A stretch of 64,000 nt of DNA from Mesorhizobium sangaii (GTDB lineage: Bacteria > Pseudomonadota > Alphaproteobacteria > Rhizobiales > Rhizobiaceae). Position 1 is the stretch's first letter, and each line of letters opens with the position of its first letter. The position numbers were made by a program, and so were the translations under genes. The stretch lies in the NCBI RefSeq assembly GCF_014207355.1, contig NZ_JACHEF010000002.1, positions 496,001 to 560,000 on the forward strand, given 5' to 3'. Positions 46,015 to 56,869 of the stretch are shown here, piece by piece. Under the pieces are notes generated by a model. The model was not told the DNA's origin, searched no databases, and saw only the letters and a program-made list of their open reading frames with translations.

Positions 46015-46836
46015 TCAAGCGGCGCGCAATTTGCGCTCGCGGCGGATCACTTCCGACGCGAGCTGCAAATAGGCCTGGCTGCCCGAGCATTTCAGATCGT
46101 ACAAGATCGCCGGCTTGCCGTAGGACGGTGCCTCGGACACCCGCACATTGCGCGGGATGATGGTCTCGTAGACCTTGTCGCCCATATGCGCCCGCACATC
46201 CTGCACCACCTGGTTGGCGAGATTGTTCCGGCCGTCATACATGGTCAGCACGATGCCCTGGATGGTGAGATCCGGATTGATCGAACGGCGCACCTGCTCG
46301 ACGGTCTCCAGCAATTGGCTGAGGCCTTCGAGCGCGAAGAATTCGCACTGCAGCGGCACCAGCACCGAATCGGCCGCGGCCATCGAGTTCAGCGTCAAGA
46401 GATTGAGCGATGGCGGGCAGTCGATCAGCACATAGCCGAAACCGGCCGAACGTTCGGCCGAGGCACGCAAGGCGTTGCGCAGCCGCAGCACCCGGTCCGG
46501 CGCCGAGGCGATTTCCATCTCGATGCCGAGCAGGTCGAGCGTCGACGGCACGATCGACAGGCCAGGCACCGCCGTCGGGATCGCCGCGGCTTCCAGATCC
46601 AGTTCGCCCGTCAGCACGTCATAGGACGAGACCGTCCGGTCCTTGCGGTCGATACCGAGGCCGGTGCTCGCATTTCCCTGCGGATCGAGATCGACGATCA
46701 GCACCTTTTCCCCGATTGCCGCGAGCGCAGTTGCCAGATTGATGGCGGTGGTCGTCTTGCCGACGCCGCCCTTCTGGTTGGCTACGGTGATGATTCGAGG
46801 ACCATTCTTCATCATGGATCTATGCCAGAAATTCAT
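46015..46836 (-). CDS. parA: Chromosome partitioning ATPase ParA
   Basis: 273 residues from ATG 46836; ATGs at 46815 and 46812 give slightly shorter forms. Deviant Walker A KGGVGKTT, Walker A' VDLDPQGNAS and Walker B VLIDCPPSL. The DNA-binding C-terminus has the usual ISEAPSYG-type motif (VSEAPSYGKP). Together with ParB it segregates the origin region. It lies 21 bp after rsmG, in the classical alphaproteobacterial mnmG-rsmG-parA-parB order. No strong ribosome site is visible at any of the possible starts. Confidence 0.96.
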   Translation of the reverse strand: MNFWHRSMMKNGPRIITVANQKGGVGKTTTAINLATALAAIGEKVLIVDLDPQGNASTGLGIDRKDRTVSSYDVLTGELDLEAAAIPTAVPGLSIVPSTLDLLGIEMEIASAPDRVLRLRNALRASAERSAGFGYVLIDCPPSLNLLTLNSMAAADSVLVPLQCEFFALEGLSQLLETVEQVRRSINPDLTIQGIVLTMYDGRNNLANQVVQDVRAHMGDKVYETIIPRNVRVSEAPSYGKPAILYDLKCSGSQAYLQLASEVIRRERKLRAA

Positions 46837-46857
46837 TTTTGGGTCGCCTGGAGCAAA

Positions 46858-47490
46858 TCAGACAGGTCGAAGATTCGACAATTCGAGGATGACGCCATGC
46901 GGGTCGGTCGTGCTCGGATGTTCTACCAGATCGAAGGCCCATCGGTGAACGCTTTCTTGCACTTCGGCACGGTAATCCCGGCCTTTGTGGAACAACCCGC
47001 GTGCGCCCGACGTCAGCCAAGGCGCCGACAGGTCCAGCAAGGTCGAAAGCGAGGCCAAGGCACGCGCCGTGACGATCTGCGGCGCCGGGACCAGCGCATG
47101 GCTGTCTTCGATTCGGCGCGCCACCACCCGCGCCGGCAGGCCGAACTGGCCGATGACGGTCTGCAGGAACGACGCCTTTTTGCGATTGCTTTCAACCAGA
47201 TCGATGCTCGCCCCGTTGCGCTCGGCAAGCAGGAAGGCCATGACAAGGCCCGGGAATCCGCCGCCCGAACCGATATCGACCCAGTGATTCGCCGTCGGCT
47301 CGATTCGCCCAAGCTGCGCGCTGTCCAGGATGTGACGCTGCCAGACATCGCCGGCCGTCGACTGCGCAACTAGGTTGATGCTGCGGTTCCATTTCTGGAA
47401 CATCTGCTCGAACGTCACCAGGCGGTCGAATGTTTCACGTGAAACCGGACCGGCCGCGTCCTGCAGGCTCTTCCAGGAGACAGAGTTCAC
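46858..47490 (-). CDS. rsmG: 16S rRNA (guanine527-N7)-methyltransferase
   Basis: 210 residues from GTG 47490, overlapping the mnmG stop by four bases (GTGA). SAM-binding motif [17 protein letters not shown], preceded by the RHILDSAQL and [10 protein letters not shown] blocks typical of RsmG/GidB. Methylates G527 of 16S rRNA; loss gives low-level streptomycin resistance. A parS-like site overlaps its 5' coding region at 47431-47446. Second gene of the mnmG-rsmG-parA-parB group. Confidence 0.96.
   Translation of the reverse strand: MNSVSWKSLQDAAGPVSRETFDRLVTFEQMFQKWNRSINLVAQSTAGDVWQRHILDSAQLGRIEPTANHWVDIGSGGGFPGLVMAFLLAERNGASIDLVESNRKKASFLQTVIGQFGLPARVVARRIEDSHALVPAPQIVTARALASLSTLLDLSAPWLTSGARGLFHKGRDYRAEVQESVHRWAFDLVEHPSTTDPHGVILELSNLRPV
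47431..47446. other. parS site (15/16) inside rsmG
   Basis: TGTTTCACGTGAAACC, one mismatch to the consensus TGTTTCACGTGAAACA recognised by ParB. It lies inside the coding sequence near the start of rsmG. Confidence 0.85.
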
Positions 47491-49367
47491 GCAACGTCCC
47501 TCTCGGGCCTCTGCGCACTCTCTTCATGGCGGACATGCGCGACGATGATCGCCAGCGCCGCCGGCGTCATGCCTTCCATGCGCTGTGCATCGGCGATGGA
47601 GCGCGGCCGTCGCGCCTGCATCTTCTGCTTCAGCTCGTTGGACAGCCCAGGCACGCCGGCGAAATCGACCGTCTCGGGGATCAGCCGGCTCTCTTCATGC
47701 CGGATCTGCGCCACATCGCTCTTCTGACGATCCAGATAGACCGAATATTTCGCTTCCGTTTCAAGACGCTCCGCCGTCTTGGCGTCAATCGCCGCAAATT
47801 TCGGCTCGACGCCGGCCAGCCAAGCGACGTCGACAGCGGGATAGGCCAGCAGTTCATAGCCGGAGCGGCGCACGCCGTCCCGATTGATCTCGAGCCCATG
47901 CCGCGCTGCCTCGTTCGGAGTCATGGTGAGAGCCACCGCCAGCCGACGCGCTTCGTCGAGCTGCTGCATCATATTGCCGTAGCGCTGCATCCGCTGCGCC
48001 GAGGCGATCCCCAACTTGGCGGCGAGGGGCGTCAGCCGCTCATCGGCATTGTCGGCGCGCAGCGACAGCCGGAACTCGGCCCGCGAGGTGAACATCCGGT
48101 AGGGCTCACTGATGCCGCGGCTGGTCAGATCGTCGACCATGACGCCGATATAGGCCTCGGTGCGGCTGAGCACGATCTGCTCGCTGCCGGCTGCGCGGCG
48201 CGCCGCATTGAGACCGGCAAGCAGGCCTTGCCCGGCCGCTTCCTCATAACCGGTGGTGCCATTGATCTGACCGGCGAGAAAGAGACCGCTGACGCGCCTG
48301 GTCTCCAGGCCCGTGGTCAGCTCGCGAGGATCGACATGATCATACTCGATGGCATAGCCCGGCTGCAGCATGACAGCGCGCTCAAGGCCGGGGATGGTCT
48401 TGAGGATGTCGAGTTGCACATCCTGCGGCAGCGAGGTCGAAATGCCGTTGGGATAGACGGTGTCGTCGTCGAGCCCTTCCGGCTCGAGAAAAATCTGGTG
48501 GCCGTCCCGATCGCCGAACTTGACGATCTTGTCCTCGATCGACGGGCAATAGCGCGGCCCGACACCTTCGATTGAACCGGAATACATGGCGGACCGGCCA
48601 AGATTGGCGCGGATCAGGTCGTGCGTGGCCGCCGTCGTGCGCGTGATGCCGCACTCTATCTGCGGTGTTTCGATGCGATCGGTCATCAACGAGAACGGCA
48701 CCGGATCCTCATCCGCCGCCTGGCTCTCCAGCGACGCCCAATCGATGGTCTTCCCGTCCAGCCGAGGCGGCGTGCCGGTCTTCAGGCGGCCAAGCTTGAA
48801 GCCGACGCGGCTCATCGTCGCCGAAAGGCCGACGCTCGCCTGCTCGTTCATGCGCCCGGCGACGATCTTCTTGTCGCCGATATGGATGAGGCCGCGCAGA
48901 AAGGTCCCGGTCGTCAGAACGACGGCACCACAGGCGAGCCGCTGGCCGTTGGCCAGCAGAACAGCCACGATTCGTCCATCGACGATCTCGAAGTCGAGAA
49001 CCTCGCCCTCGATCGCATCGAGATCGTTCTGGAGCCGAATCGCTTCCTGCATGGCAAGGCGATAGAGCTTTCTGTCGGCCTGCGTGCGCGGCCCACGCAC
49101 CGCCGGCCCCTTGCGGCGGTTGAGCAGGCGGAACTGGATGCCGGCGGCATCCGCCACCCGGCCCATCAACCCATCCATGGCATCGATTTCGCGGACCAGA
49201 TGGCCCTTGCCGAGCCCGCCGATGGCCGGATTGCACGACATCACGCCGATCGTGTCGAAGCGCAGCGTCACCAGCGCGGTACTGGCCCCGGCGCGCGCAG
49301 CCGCACTCGCCGCCTCGCAACCCGCATGGCCGCCGCCCACCACAACCACATCATAGTGATCGGTCAT
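47487..49367 (-). CDS. mnmG: tRNA uridine-5-carboxymethylaminomethyl(34) synthesis enzyme, large subunit
   Basis: 626 residues from ATG 49367 (AGGA upstream; the in-frame TTG at 49388 has none). FAD-binding [10 protein letters not shown] at the N-terminus, [24 protein letters not shown], and the C-terminal GIDA-type block ([19 protein letters not shown], and near the end [19 protein letters not shown]). With MnmE it adds the carboxymethylaminomethyl group to wobble U34. First of the mnmG-rsmG-parA-parB run; mnmE is upstream, separated by a repeat and parS sites. Confidence 0.97.
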   Translation of the reverse strand: MTDHYDVVVVGGGHAGCEAASAAARAGASTALVTLRFDTIGVMSCNPAIGGLGKGHLVREIDAMDGLMGRVADAAGIQFRLLNRRKGPAVRGPRTQADRKLYRLAMQEAIRLQNDLDAIEGEVLDFEIVDGRIVAVLLANGQRLACGAVVLTTGTFLRGLIHIGDKKIVAGRMNEQASVGLSATMSRVGFKLGRLKTGTPPRLDGKTIDWASLESQAADEDPVPFSLMTDRIETPQIECGITRTTAATHDLIRANLGRSAMYSGSIEGVGPRYCPSIEDKIVKFGDRDGHQIFLEPEGLDDDTVYPNGISTSLPQDVQLDILKTIPGLERAVMLQPGYAIEYDHVDPRELTTGLETRRVSGLFLAGQINGTTGYEEAAGQGLLAGLNAARRAAGSEQIVLSRTEAYIGVMVDDLTSRGISEPYRMFTSRAEFRLSLRADNADERLTPLAAKLGIASAQRMQRYGNMMQQLDEARRLAVALTMTPNEAARHGLEINRDGVRRSGYELLAYPAVDVAWLAGVEPKFAAIDAKTAERLETEAKYSVYLDRQKSDVAQIRHEESRLIPETVDFAGVPGLSNELKQKMQARRPRSIADAQRMEGMTPAALAIIVAHVRHEESAQRPERDVA

Positions 49368-49446
49368 TTCCAAATGTCCTGGACTCAAAGAAGATCGAGC
49401 GACACATGTCCCCGCAAGGCGATGCTGTCAAGAAAACTCCGCGACT

Positions 49447-49462
49447 CGTTTCACGTGAAACA
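49447..49462. other. parS site (15/16)
   Basis: CGTTTCACGTGAAACA, one mismatch to the ParB consensus; upstream of mnmG. Confidence 0.85.
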
Positions 49463-49483
49463 ACCCTGTGGCGAGTCTTCGCA

Positions 49484-49499
49484 TGTTTCACGTGAATCC
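49484..49499. other. parS-like site (14/16)
   Basis: TGTTTCACGTGAATCC, two mismatches to TGTTTCACGTGAAACA, 37 bp from the previous site. Confidence 0.7.
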
Positions 49500-49525
49500 G
49501 CGCGCCGAACAGCAAAGCAAGGGAT

Positions 49526-49707
49526 GGCGCCGCCCCTCACCTGCCTGCCGGCATCCTCTCCCCGTATAGGGACGGGGAGAGGGCGCTGTCGTCGATGTTT
49601 CGCCAATCGCCAACGTCGCAGGAACAGCGACGGCGCCACGGGCGTCTCCTTTCTCCCCGTCCCTATACGGGGAGAAATGCCCGGCAGGGCAATGAGGGGC
49701 GGCGCCA
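49526..49707. repeat. RIME-like mosaic repeat, copy F (between parS sites)
   Basis: Orientation as copy A (CGCCCCTCACCTGCCTGCCG first, GGGCAATGAGGGGCGGCGCC last). It is flanked by two parS-like sites on each side within the 409-bp mnmG-mnmE gap. Confidence 0.9.
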
Positions 49708-49720
49708 ACATCCGCGACTG

Positions 49721-49736
49721 TGTTTCACGTGAGTCA
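49721..49736. other. parS-like site (14/16)
   Basis: TGTTTCACGTGAGTCA, two mismatches to the ParB consensus, with intact CACGTG core. Confidence 0.7.
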
Positions 49737-49763
49737 CGGAAACCCTCCCCAAAGCGCTGCGAC

Positions 49764-49779
49764 TGTTTCACGTGAGTCA
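49764..49779. other. parS-like site (14/16) overlapping mnmE stop
   Basis: TGTTTCACGTGAGTCA, the same variant as at 49721; its last three bases are the complement of the mnmE stop codon. Confidence 0.7.
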
Positions 49780-51108
49780 TTTTCCAATGCAAAACTGCGC
49801 AAAAATCACGTCGAGCATGTCCTCGACATCGATGGCGCCGACGATTCGCCCGAGGCGGTCGGCGGCGAGCCGCAATTCTTCGGCGCGCAATTCCTGCCCG
49901 ATGGCCCGCTCGTCAACCGCCCGGTGCAAATGACGGTTCGCCTCGCCAAGTAATTCGACATGGCGCAGGCGTGACGGCAGGATATCGCCGGCGCTTCCGG
50001 CCGCATGCGTTGCCCGCCGGCCGATTTCCGCCAGCAAGCCCTCCACGCCGGTCCCATCGACGACCGAGATCACGTGATCGTAGCGCCTGTCCGCACTGGC
50101 AGCCGTTTGGCCATCCAAAAGGTCTCGCTTGGTGCCGACCTGCAGAGCCGGTATCGCAGACGGGATCGAACTCACCGCTTGCGGCTCCGTAACATCCTGC
50201 AACAGCAGCAACAGATCGGCTCGATCGGCCTTGGCCCTTGCCTTCTCGATGCCGATCGCCTCGACCTTTCCAGCCGCCTCGCGCAGCCCGGCGGTGTCGG
50301 TCAACCTGACGCGCAGCCCCTGCAGATCCAACACCACCTCGAGCAGGTCGCGGGTTGTGCCCGGCTCATCCGTTACAATAGCGGCATCGCGCCGCGCCAA
50401 GGCGTTGAACAGACTCGACTTGCCGGCATTGGGCGCACCGAGAATCACGACCTCGAACCCGTCGCGGATGATTTCGCCGGCGCGAAATCCGGCGACGTGT
50501 CGGTCGATCTCGTCGATCATCGCCCGGACATCAGACCAGACCGTATCCGAAACGGAACCTGGCACATCATCCTCGTCGGCAAAGTCGATCTCGGCCTCGA
50601 TCATGGCGCGGGCGTGGATCAGCCTCCGGCGCCAACTCAAATAGAGCTGGCTCTGAACACCTTCGGCATTCTGGACCGCAAAGCGCCGCTGCGCCTCGGT
50701 CTCGGCGTTGACGAGATCGGCCAGCGCCTCGGTTTCGACCAGGTCCACCTTGCCATTGAGAAAGGCACGACGCGTGAATTCGCCAGGTTCAGCATGCCTG
50801 ACGCCGTCGAAACCGGTGATCGTCTCCAGCATCCTGGTCACCACGGCGCGCCCACCATGAACGTGGAATTCCGCGACGTCCTCGCCAGTAAAGCTTGCCG
50901 GACCGGGAAAGAAGACAATAAGGCCGCTGTCGAGCACGGCTCCATCAGGCGCTCGGAACTTGCGCAGCACCGCGGCGCGATCCTTAACGATGCCGCCAGC
51001 AATCGTTTCGACTACGAATCGAGTCTGGGGGCCGGAAATGCGGATGACGGCAACGCCGGCAGGAAGCCGGCCGCTCGACAACGCGACAATCGAATCCCTT
51101 GAAATCAT
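49777..51108 (-). CDS. mnmE: tRNA modification GTPase MnmE
   Basis: 443 residues. N-terminal folate-binding domain (TIVALSSGRLPAGVAVIRISG), helical domain, inserted G domain with P-loop GAPNAGKSSL, switch II DTAGLREAA and G4 GTKRD, and the invariant C-terminal CIGK. Works with MnmG on wobble uridine of tRNAs. Its stop overlaps a parS-like site. Divergent from the DUF255 gene, whose GTG start is 64 bp away. Confidence 0.97.
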   Translation of the reverse strand: MISRDSIVALSSGRLPAGVAVIRISGPQTRFVVETIAGGIVKDRAAVLRKFRAPDGAVLDSGLIVFFPGPASFTGEDVAEFHVHGGRAVVTRMLETITGFDGVRHAEPGEFTRRAFLNGKVDLVETEALADLVNAETEAQRRFAVQNAEGVQSQLYLSWRRRLIHARAMIEAEIDFADEDDVPGSVSDTVWSDVRAMIDEIDRHVAGFRAGEIIRDGFEVVILGAPNAGKSSLFNALARRDAAIVTDEPGTTRDLLEVVLDLQGLRVRLTDTAGLREAAGKVEAIGIEKARAKADRADLLLLLQDVTEPQAVSSIPSAIPALQVGTKRDLLDGQTAASADRRYDHVISVVDGTGVEGLLAEIGRRATHAAGSAGDILPSRLRHVELLGEANRHLHRAVDERAIGQELRAEELRLAADRLGRIVGAIDVEDMLDVIFAQFCIGK

Positions 51109-51171
51109 TTGCCCGCTCTACCGCACTGCCCTAGCTTTGCCTCTTCAACCGCATCGCCGGAGTGCCTCATC

Positions 51172-53190
51172 GTGACATTGCCTCCGCAAAACCTGCTTGC
51201 CGAAGAAGCCAGCCCCTATCTGCAGCAGCACAGCGGCAATCCCGTCCATTGGCGGGCCTGGTCGCCGGCCTCGCTTGAAGAGGCGAGGGCACTGGACAGG
51301 CCAATCCTGCTCTCGGTCGGCTATGCCGCTTGCCATTGGTGCCATGTCATGGCGCATGAAAGCTTCGAGAACGACGACGTCGCCGCCGTCATGAACCGTC
51401 TGTTCGTCAATATCAAGGTCGACCGCGAGGAGCGGCCGGACATCGATCAGATCTACATGGCCGCCCTGTCCTCGATGGGCGAGCAAGGCGGCTGGCCGCT
51501 GACCATGTTCCTGACTCCGGACGGCAAGCCGTTCTGGGGCGGCACCTATTTTCCGCGCGAGCCGCGCTACGGCCGTCCGGGCTTCATCCAGGTGATGCAA
51601 GCGGTGGACAAGGCCTGGCGCGAGAAAAGGGCGAGCCTGAACCAGAGCGCCTACGGCCTGACCACGCATGTCGAGGCGCGGCTCGCCGGTTCGCATGCCA
51701 AGACAGTGCTTGATCGCGACACGCTGGAAAACCTCGCCAGGGGCATCGACGGGATGATCGATCGCGATCTCGGCGGCCTGCGCGGCGCACCGAAATTTCC
51801 GAATGCGCCGTTCATGCTCACGCTCTGGCTGTCCTGGCTGCGCGATGGCAATTCCACGCATCGTGACGATGTCTTGCTCAGCCTCGACCGGATGCTGAGC
51901 GGCGGCATCTACGACCATATCGGCGGCGGGCTGAGCCGCTATTCGACCGATGCCGAATGGCTGGTGCCGCATTTTGAAAAGATGCTCTACGACAATGCCC
52001 AGCTCGTCCGCTTCTGCAACTGGGCCTACGCGGCGAGCGGCAATAATTTGTTCCGGGTACGAATCGAAGACACCATCGACTGGCTGCTGCGCGAGATGCG
52101 CGTCGACGGCGGCGCCTTCGCCGCCAGCCTCGACGCCGACAGCGACGGCGAGGAGGGGCTGTTCTACACCTGGAGCAAAGAAGAGATCGAAGCCGCACTC
52201 GGCGACGATTCTCCATTGTTTTTCAAATACTTCACGCTCTCCAGCCCGCATGGATGGGAGGGCAAGCCGGTGGTTCATCAAACCAGCTCGCAGCAATCCG
52301 AAAGTATGGTGGAGCGCCAGAAACTCGCGCCGCTCAAGGCGAAACTTCTCGCCATAAGGGAAGGGCGGGTCAGGCCGGGCCTCGACGCAAAGACCCTCAC
52401 CGATTGGAACGGCCTGATGATTGCAGCCCTGGCCGAGGCCGGTCGATCGCAGGCGCGGCGCGACTGGGTCGACGCGGCGACAAAGGCCTTTGCCCATATC
52501 AACGCCGCCGGCCGCGACAACCGCTTGCCGCACTCGATGCTCGGCGCCAGGAAATTGTTTCCGGCGCTGTCCAGCGACTATGCCGCCATGGCCAATGCCG
52601 CGATCTCGCTGTTCGAAGCCACAGGCGAATGGAGCTACGTCGAGCAGGCCAGCCGGTTTGTCGAGCAGCTCGATCTCTGGCACGCCGATGCCGACAGGAC
52701 CGGCTATTATCTCACTGCTTCCGACAGCACCGACGTGCCGATCCGTATCCGGGGCGACGTCGACGAGGCCATTCCGTCCGCCACCGGCCAGATCATCGAA
52801 GCCCTGGTTCGGCTCGCCTCCGTCACCGGCGATCTCGACCTGCAAGAGAAAGCCTGGAAGGTCGCCGAGCATGCTGCCGGCCGCGCTGCGCAGCAGGCCT
52901 ATGGTCAGGCCGGCATTGTCAACGCCTGCGCGCTCGCGATCGAGCCGCTTAAGCTGGTGCTAATTGATGATCCGACCAATCCCGAACTTGTTCCGGTTGC
53001 GAATCGAAACCCCGATCCGCGTCGGGTCGACATTATCGTTTCTATCGGTTCGGAAGCGAATCGACCCGTGCTGCCCGGCGATATCCTGCCGCCGACCGAC
53101 AGGCCCGGCGCCTGGTTGTGCACGGGGCAGGTGTGCTTGCCGGTCGTGACCGATGCTGATGAGCTCGAGCGGTTATTGCGACGGCGGTAG
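51172..53190 (+). CDS. DUF255 / YyaL-type thioredoxin-domain protein
   Basis: 672 residues from GTG 51172 (GGAG 9 bases upstream; the in-frame TTG at 51109 lies next to mnmE's start and has no site). N-terminal thioredoxin-like domain with NPVHWRAW and the CxxC pair C54-H-W-C57 in YAACHWCHVMAHESF, then GGWPLTMFLTPDGKPF. The larger C-terminal part is an (alpha/alpha)6 barrel like cellobiose-epimerase or glycosidase folds (HIGGGLSRYSTDAEW; DAKTLTDWNGLMIAALAEAG). Relatives: B. subtilis YyaL, mammalian SSP411/SPATA20; role unknown, possibly redox quality control. Confidence 0.93.
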   Translation: MTLPPQNLLAEEASPYLQQHSGNPVHWRAWSPASLEEARALDRPILLSVGYAACHWCHVMAHESFENDDVAAVMNRLFVNIKVDREERPDIDQIYMAALSSMGEQGGWPLTMFLTPDGKPFWGGTYFPREPRYGRPGFIQVMQAVDKAWREKRASLNQSAYGLTTHVEARLAGSHAKTVLDRDTLENLARGIDGMIDRDLGGLRGAPKFPNAPFMLTLWLSWLRDGNSTHRDDVLLSLDRMLSGGIYDHIGGGLSRYSTDAEWLVPHFEKMLYDNAQLVRFCNWAYAASGNNLFRVRIEDTIDWLLREMRVDGGAFAASLDADSDGEEGLFYTWSKEEIEAALGDDSPLFFKYFTLSSPHGWEGKPVVHQTSSQQSESMVERQKLAPLKAKLLAIREGRVRPGLDAKTLTDWNGLMIAALAEAGRSQARRDWVDAATKAFAHINAAGRDNRLPHSMLGARKLFPALSSDYAAMANAAISLFEATGEWSYVEQASRFVEQLDLWHADADRTGYYLTASDSTDVPIRIRGDVDEAIPSATGQIIEALVRLASVTGDLDLQEKAWKVAEHAAGRAAQQAYGQAGIVNACALAIEPLKLVLIDDPTNPELVPVANRNPDPRRVDIIVSIGSEANRPVLPGDILPPTDRPGAWLCTGQVCLPVVTDADELERLLRRR

Positions 53191-53228
53191 TCAGGGCCTC
53201 TGACCGCTTCGCCTTCCTTAAAAGCGCT

Positions 53229-53450
53229 GGCGCTGCCCCTCACCTGCCTGCCGCCATCCTCTCCCCGTAAACGGGGCGAGGGGCGCTCTCGTCGATGGCT
53301 TCGCCAATTATGCAAGAAAAGCGCCGGCGCTGCGGTCAGCTTCTTTCTCCCCGTCACTATACGGGGAGTTGAGGAGTGGTCCGCGCAGCGGACGAAAAGC
53401 CAATTGCTTGGCTTTTCGAACGACGAACGCCGGCAGGGCAAGGGGCGGCG
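53229..53450. repeat. RIME-like mosaic repeat, copy G, interrupted by a hairpin module
   Basis: Begins GGCGCTGCCCCTCACCTGCC and ends CCGGCAGGGCAAGGGGCGGC as other copies, but between ACGGGGAG and CCGGCAGGG about 61 bp are inserted (53369-53429), containing TCCGCGCAGCGGA and GAAAAGCCAATTGCTTGGC. That insert is the module found alone at 37821. In the 286-bp gap between convergent genes. Confidence 0.85.
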
Positions 53451-53476
53451 GCGGCTTTCGCGCCGCGGCCTACCCC

Positions 53477-54742
<1,266 letters not shown>

Positions 54743-54906
54743 AGACGGACTCTGAATCTGCTTTGGGGAAAATATATCGGCGGGATGCGACAAATGCCGG
54801 GCGCGGCCGAAAGCAATAAAGGGCGGCGCATGACGGGAAGGAAGACCCGTCTTTTATCGTCGCTTGGGTGAAAGAGCAAGCTGCGTTTTGTGGGCCCTGG
54901 TAAGAG

Positions 54907-55461
54907 CTAAAACGGCTTGACGACAACCAGGATCACGATTGCGATCATCAGTAATGTGGGGATCTCGTTGACCATCCGCCAGTGCCGGGCCGGCTTTTCG
55001 TTGCGGTCCTCGGCAAATTTGCGCACCGCGCCGGCCAGATAGCCATGAACAGCGGACAGCAGAAGCACCGCACCGATCTTGGCGTGCAGCCAGCCGCCGT
55101 GGAAACCAAAGCCTTTCCAGGCGAGCCACAGACCGAAAACCCAGGTGGCGATCATTGCCGGATTGATGATGCCGCGCAGCAGGCGGCGCTCCATCACCTT
55201 GAAGGTCTCCGACTGCACCGAGCCCTTCTCGGCATCGACGTGATAGACCAGCAGCCGCGGCAGATAGAGCATGCCCGCCATCCAGGAGATGACGGCAAGG
55301 ATGTGGATCGCTTTCGCCCATGGATAGAAGCTGTCGGGCGCGACGAAAAACAAAAGTGCCGTGAGAACGACCAGCACGGCGATGCCGATTACCATCCGCA
55401 TCATTGCCTGGCCGGTGCTGTTGGTGCTGTTGGTGCTGCCGGTGCTATTTGATCGAGTCAT
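54907..55461 (-). CDS. hemJ: Protoporphyrinogen IX oxidase HemJ
   Basis: 184 residues, four to five membrane helices. The HemJ signature is present: AKAIHILAVISWMAGMLYLPRL, with the heme-binding H, then RGIINPAMIATW and WLHAKIGAVLLLSAVHGY. Oxidises protoporphyrinogen IX to protoporphyrin IX in the last steps of heme synthesis. Its ATG overlaps the hemE stop by one base, so the two are coupled. Unusual: residues 4-17 are a low-complexity S/T/N/G tract from four 9-bp units; a start at ATG 55404 would omit it. Confidence 0.92.
   Translation of the reverse strand: MTRSNSTGSTNSTNSTGQAMMRMVIGIAVLVVLTALLFFVAPDSFYPWAKAIHILAVISWMAGMLYLPRLLVYHVDAEKGSVQSETFKVMERRLLRGIINPAMIATWVFGLWLAWKGFGFHGGWLHAKIGAVLLLSAVHGYLAGAVRKFAEDRNEKPARHWRMVNEIPTLLMIAIVILVVVKPF
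55414..55449 (-). repeat. Four 9-bp tandem units in hemJ 5' coding region
   Basis: GGTGCTGTT twice, GGTGCTGCC, GGTGCTATT on the plus strand; minus strand encodes a SxNSxGST-type tract. Number changes would stay in frame. Confidence 0.85.
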
Positions 55462-56492
55462 CAGCGTGTCGCGCTCCTCACCAGTTTCACCATTGTCTCG
55501 ACATGCGCTATCGGCGTCTCCGGCGTGATGCCGTGACCGAGGTTGAAAATCAGCGGCCCGTCGCCCAGCGTTTTCAGGATAGCCTCGACCCCGTCGGACA
55601 GTGCCTCACCGCCAGCCACAAGCCGCAAGGGATCGAGATTGCCCTGGACCGCACCCAAGCGCTGCAAATCCTTCGCCGCCACCAGGGGCACCGTCCAGTC
55701 GATCCCCAGGGCCGTTACTCCGGTCTTCTGGCGATAGGTCCGGTAGCGCGCACCGGCCCCCTTGGGAAACCCAATGATCGGAACATCAGGATGAACCGCC
55801 CGAACCCGGCCAACGATCTCGGCCACCGGCTGAACGCAGAACAGGTCGAACGATGCATCATCGAGCACGCCGGACCAGGAATCGAAGATCTGCACCACAT
55901 CGGCACCCGCCTCGATCTGGCGGATGAGATAGGCGGCCGAATGATCGGCAAGCACTTTCAGCAAGTGTTGGAACGCAGCCGGCTCGCGATAGGCGAACAG
56001 CCGCGCCGGCGCCTGGTCGGGCGTGCCATGGCCGGCGATCATATAGGTCGCCACCGTCCACGGCGCGCCGCAGAAGCCGATCAGCGTTGTCTCATCGGGC
56101 AGTTTTGCCCGCAGCCGGCGAACCGTCTCGTAGACCGGTTCGAGATTCACGTGAAACGTTTTGCTTTCCAGAGCCGCAATCTCTGGCGCGGTGATCGGCG
56201 TCAGCAGGGGACCGCGCCCCTCTTCGAAGCGCACGTCGCGGCCAAGCGCATGCGGAACGACAAGGATGTCCGAGAACAGGATCGAGGCATCGAAGCCGAA
56301 GCGCTCGATCGGTTGCAAGGTCACTTCGACGGCGAGGTCGGGATCGTAGCAAAGGTCGAGGAACGAACCCGCCCGCCTGCGTGTCTCGCGATATTCCGGC
56401 AGGTAACGCCCGGCCTGACGCATCATCCAGAGGGGAGGCGGAAACACCGTCTTGCCCTTCAGGACGTCCAGCATAATCCGGTTCTGGGGCAT
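55461..56492 (-). CDS. hemE: Uroporphyrinogen decarboxylase
   Basis: 343 residues from ATG 56492, matching the family length; the longer frame runs into the origin region and is rejected. Signature [19 protein letters not shown] near the N-terminus, the second signature [16 protein letters not shown], and FDSWSGVL. Removes the four acetate carboxyls of uroporphyrinogen III. It borders the origin on its left; this position matches Caulobacter. A parS-like 13/16 sequence lies inside at 56143-56158. Confidence 0.96.
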   Translation of the reverse strand: MPQNRIMLDVLKGKTVFPPPLWMMRQAGRYLPEYRETRRRAGSFLDLCYDPDLAVEVTLQPIERFGFDASILFSDILVVPHALGRDVRFEEGRGPLLTPITAPEIAALESKTFHVNLEPVYETVRRLRAKLPDETTLIGFCGAPWTVATYMIAGHGTPDQAPARLFAYREPAAFQHLLKVLADHSAAYLIRQIEAGADVVQIFDSWSGVLDDASFDLFCVQPVAEIVGRVRAVHPDVPIIGFPKGAGARYRTYRQKTGVTALGIDWTVPLVAAKDLQRLGAVQGNLDPLRLVAGGEALSDGVEAILKTLGDGPLIFNLGHGITPETPIAHVETMVKLVRSATR

Positions 56493-56801
56493 CGAGCGCT
56501 CGCTTCTCCAAGCCTCTCTATAATCAAAGATTCTTATATCTAAGATTCTTCTGATTCTAAGAGTCTGTTGGTTATGGTGGTTGTCACCTGTCCCGCTTCG
56601 CCCGCAAAAACACCAGCCAGCATATTGTCGCGCGCTCACCTCTCCAAACTGTAGGGTTCTGGGGAAAGTCTGGAATCCATGACTGGAGTCAAGGCGTTAG
56701 GAAGCGGCGGGAAAAGCCGGCCCTGTGGACGGGCGAGAGACAAAAGATGCCGTCCCCAGACTTGTCCCCAGCCGTCCGGCAAAGCTGACAGTGCGACGAA
56801 T

Positions 56802-56810
56802 TGTGGACAA
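56802..56810 (-). promoter_or_regulatory. DnaA box, one mismatch
   Basis: TGTGGACAA on the plus strand, i.e. TTGTCCACA on the minus strand, opposite in direction to the box at 56861. Confidence 0.75.
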
Positions 56811-56860
56811 ACTGCCATCTGATACAGTCACCCGTGACCGGCCCGCCTTTCCATCCCGCT

Positions 56861-56869
56861 TTATCCACA
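56861..56869 (+). promoter_or_regulatory. Perfect DnaA box
   Basis: TTATCCACA, exact match to the strong DnaA box, 27 bases before the ppsR start. The position might also let DnaA affect ppsR. Confidence 0.9.

Noticed and set aside
56143..56158. A further parS site inside hemE (AGATTCACGTGAAACG).
   Set aside because: Three mismatches to the consensus; may arise by chance around CACGTG, so it is mentioned but not listed as a feature.
56493..56639. Upstream extension of hemE into the origin gap.
   Set aside because: The extra 49 residues are not in the family, and the region carries DnaA/GANTC features.
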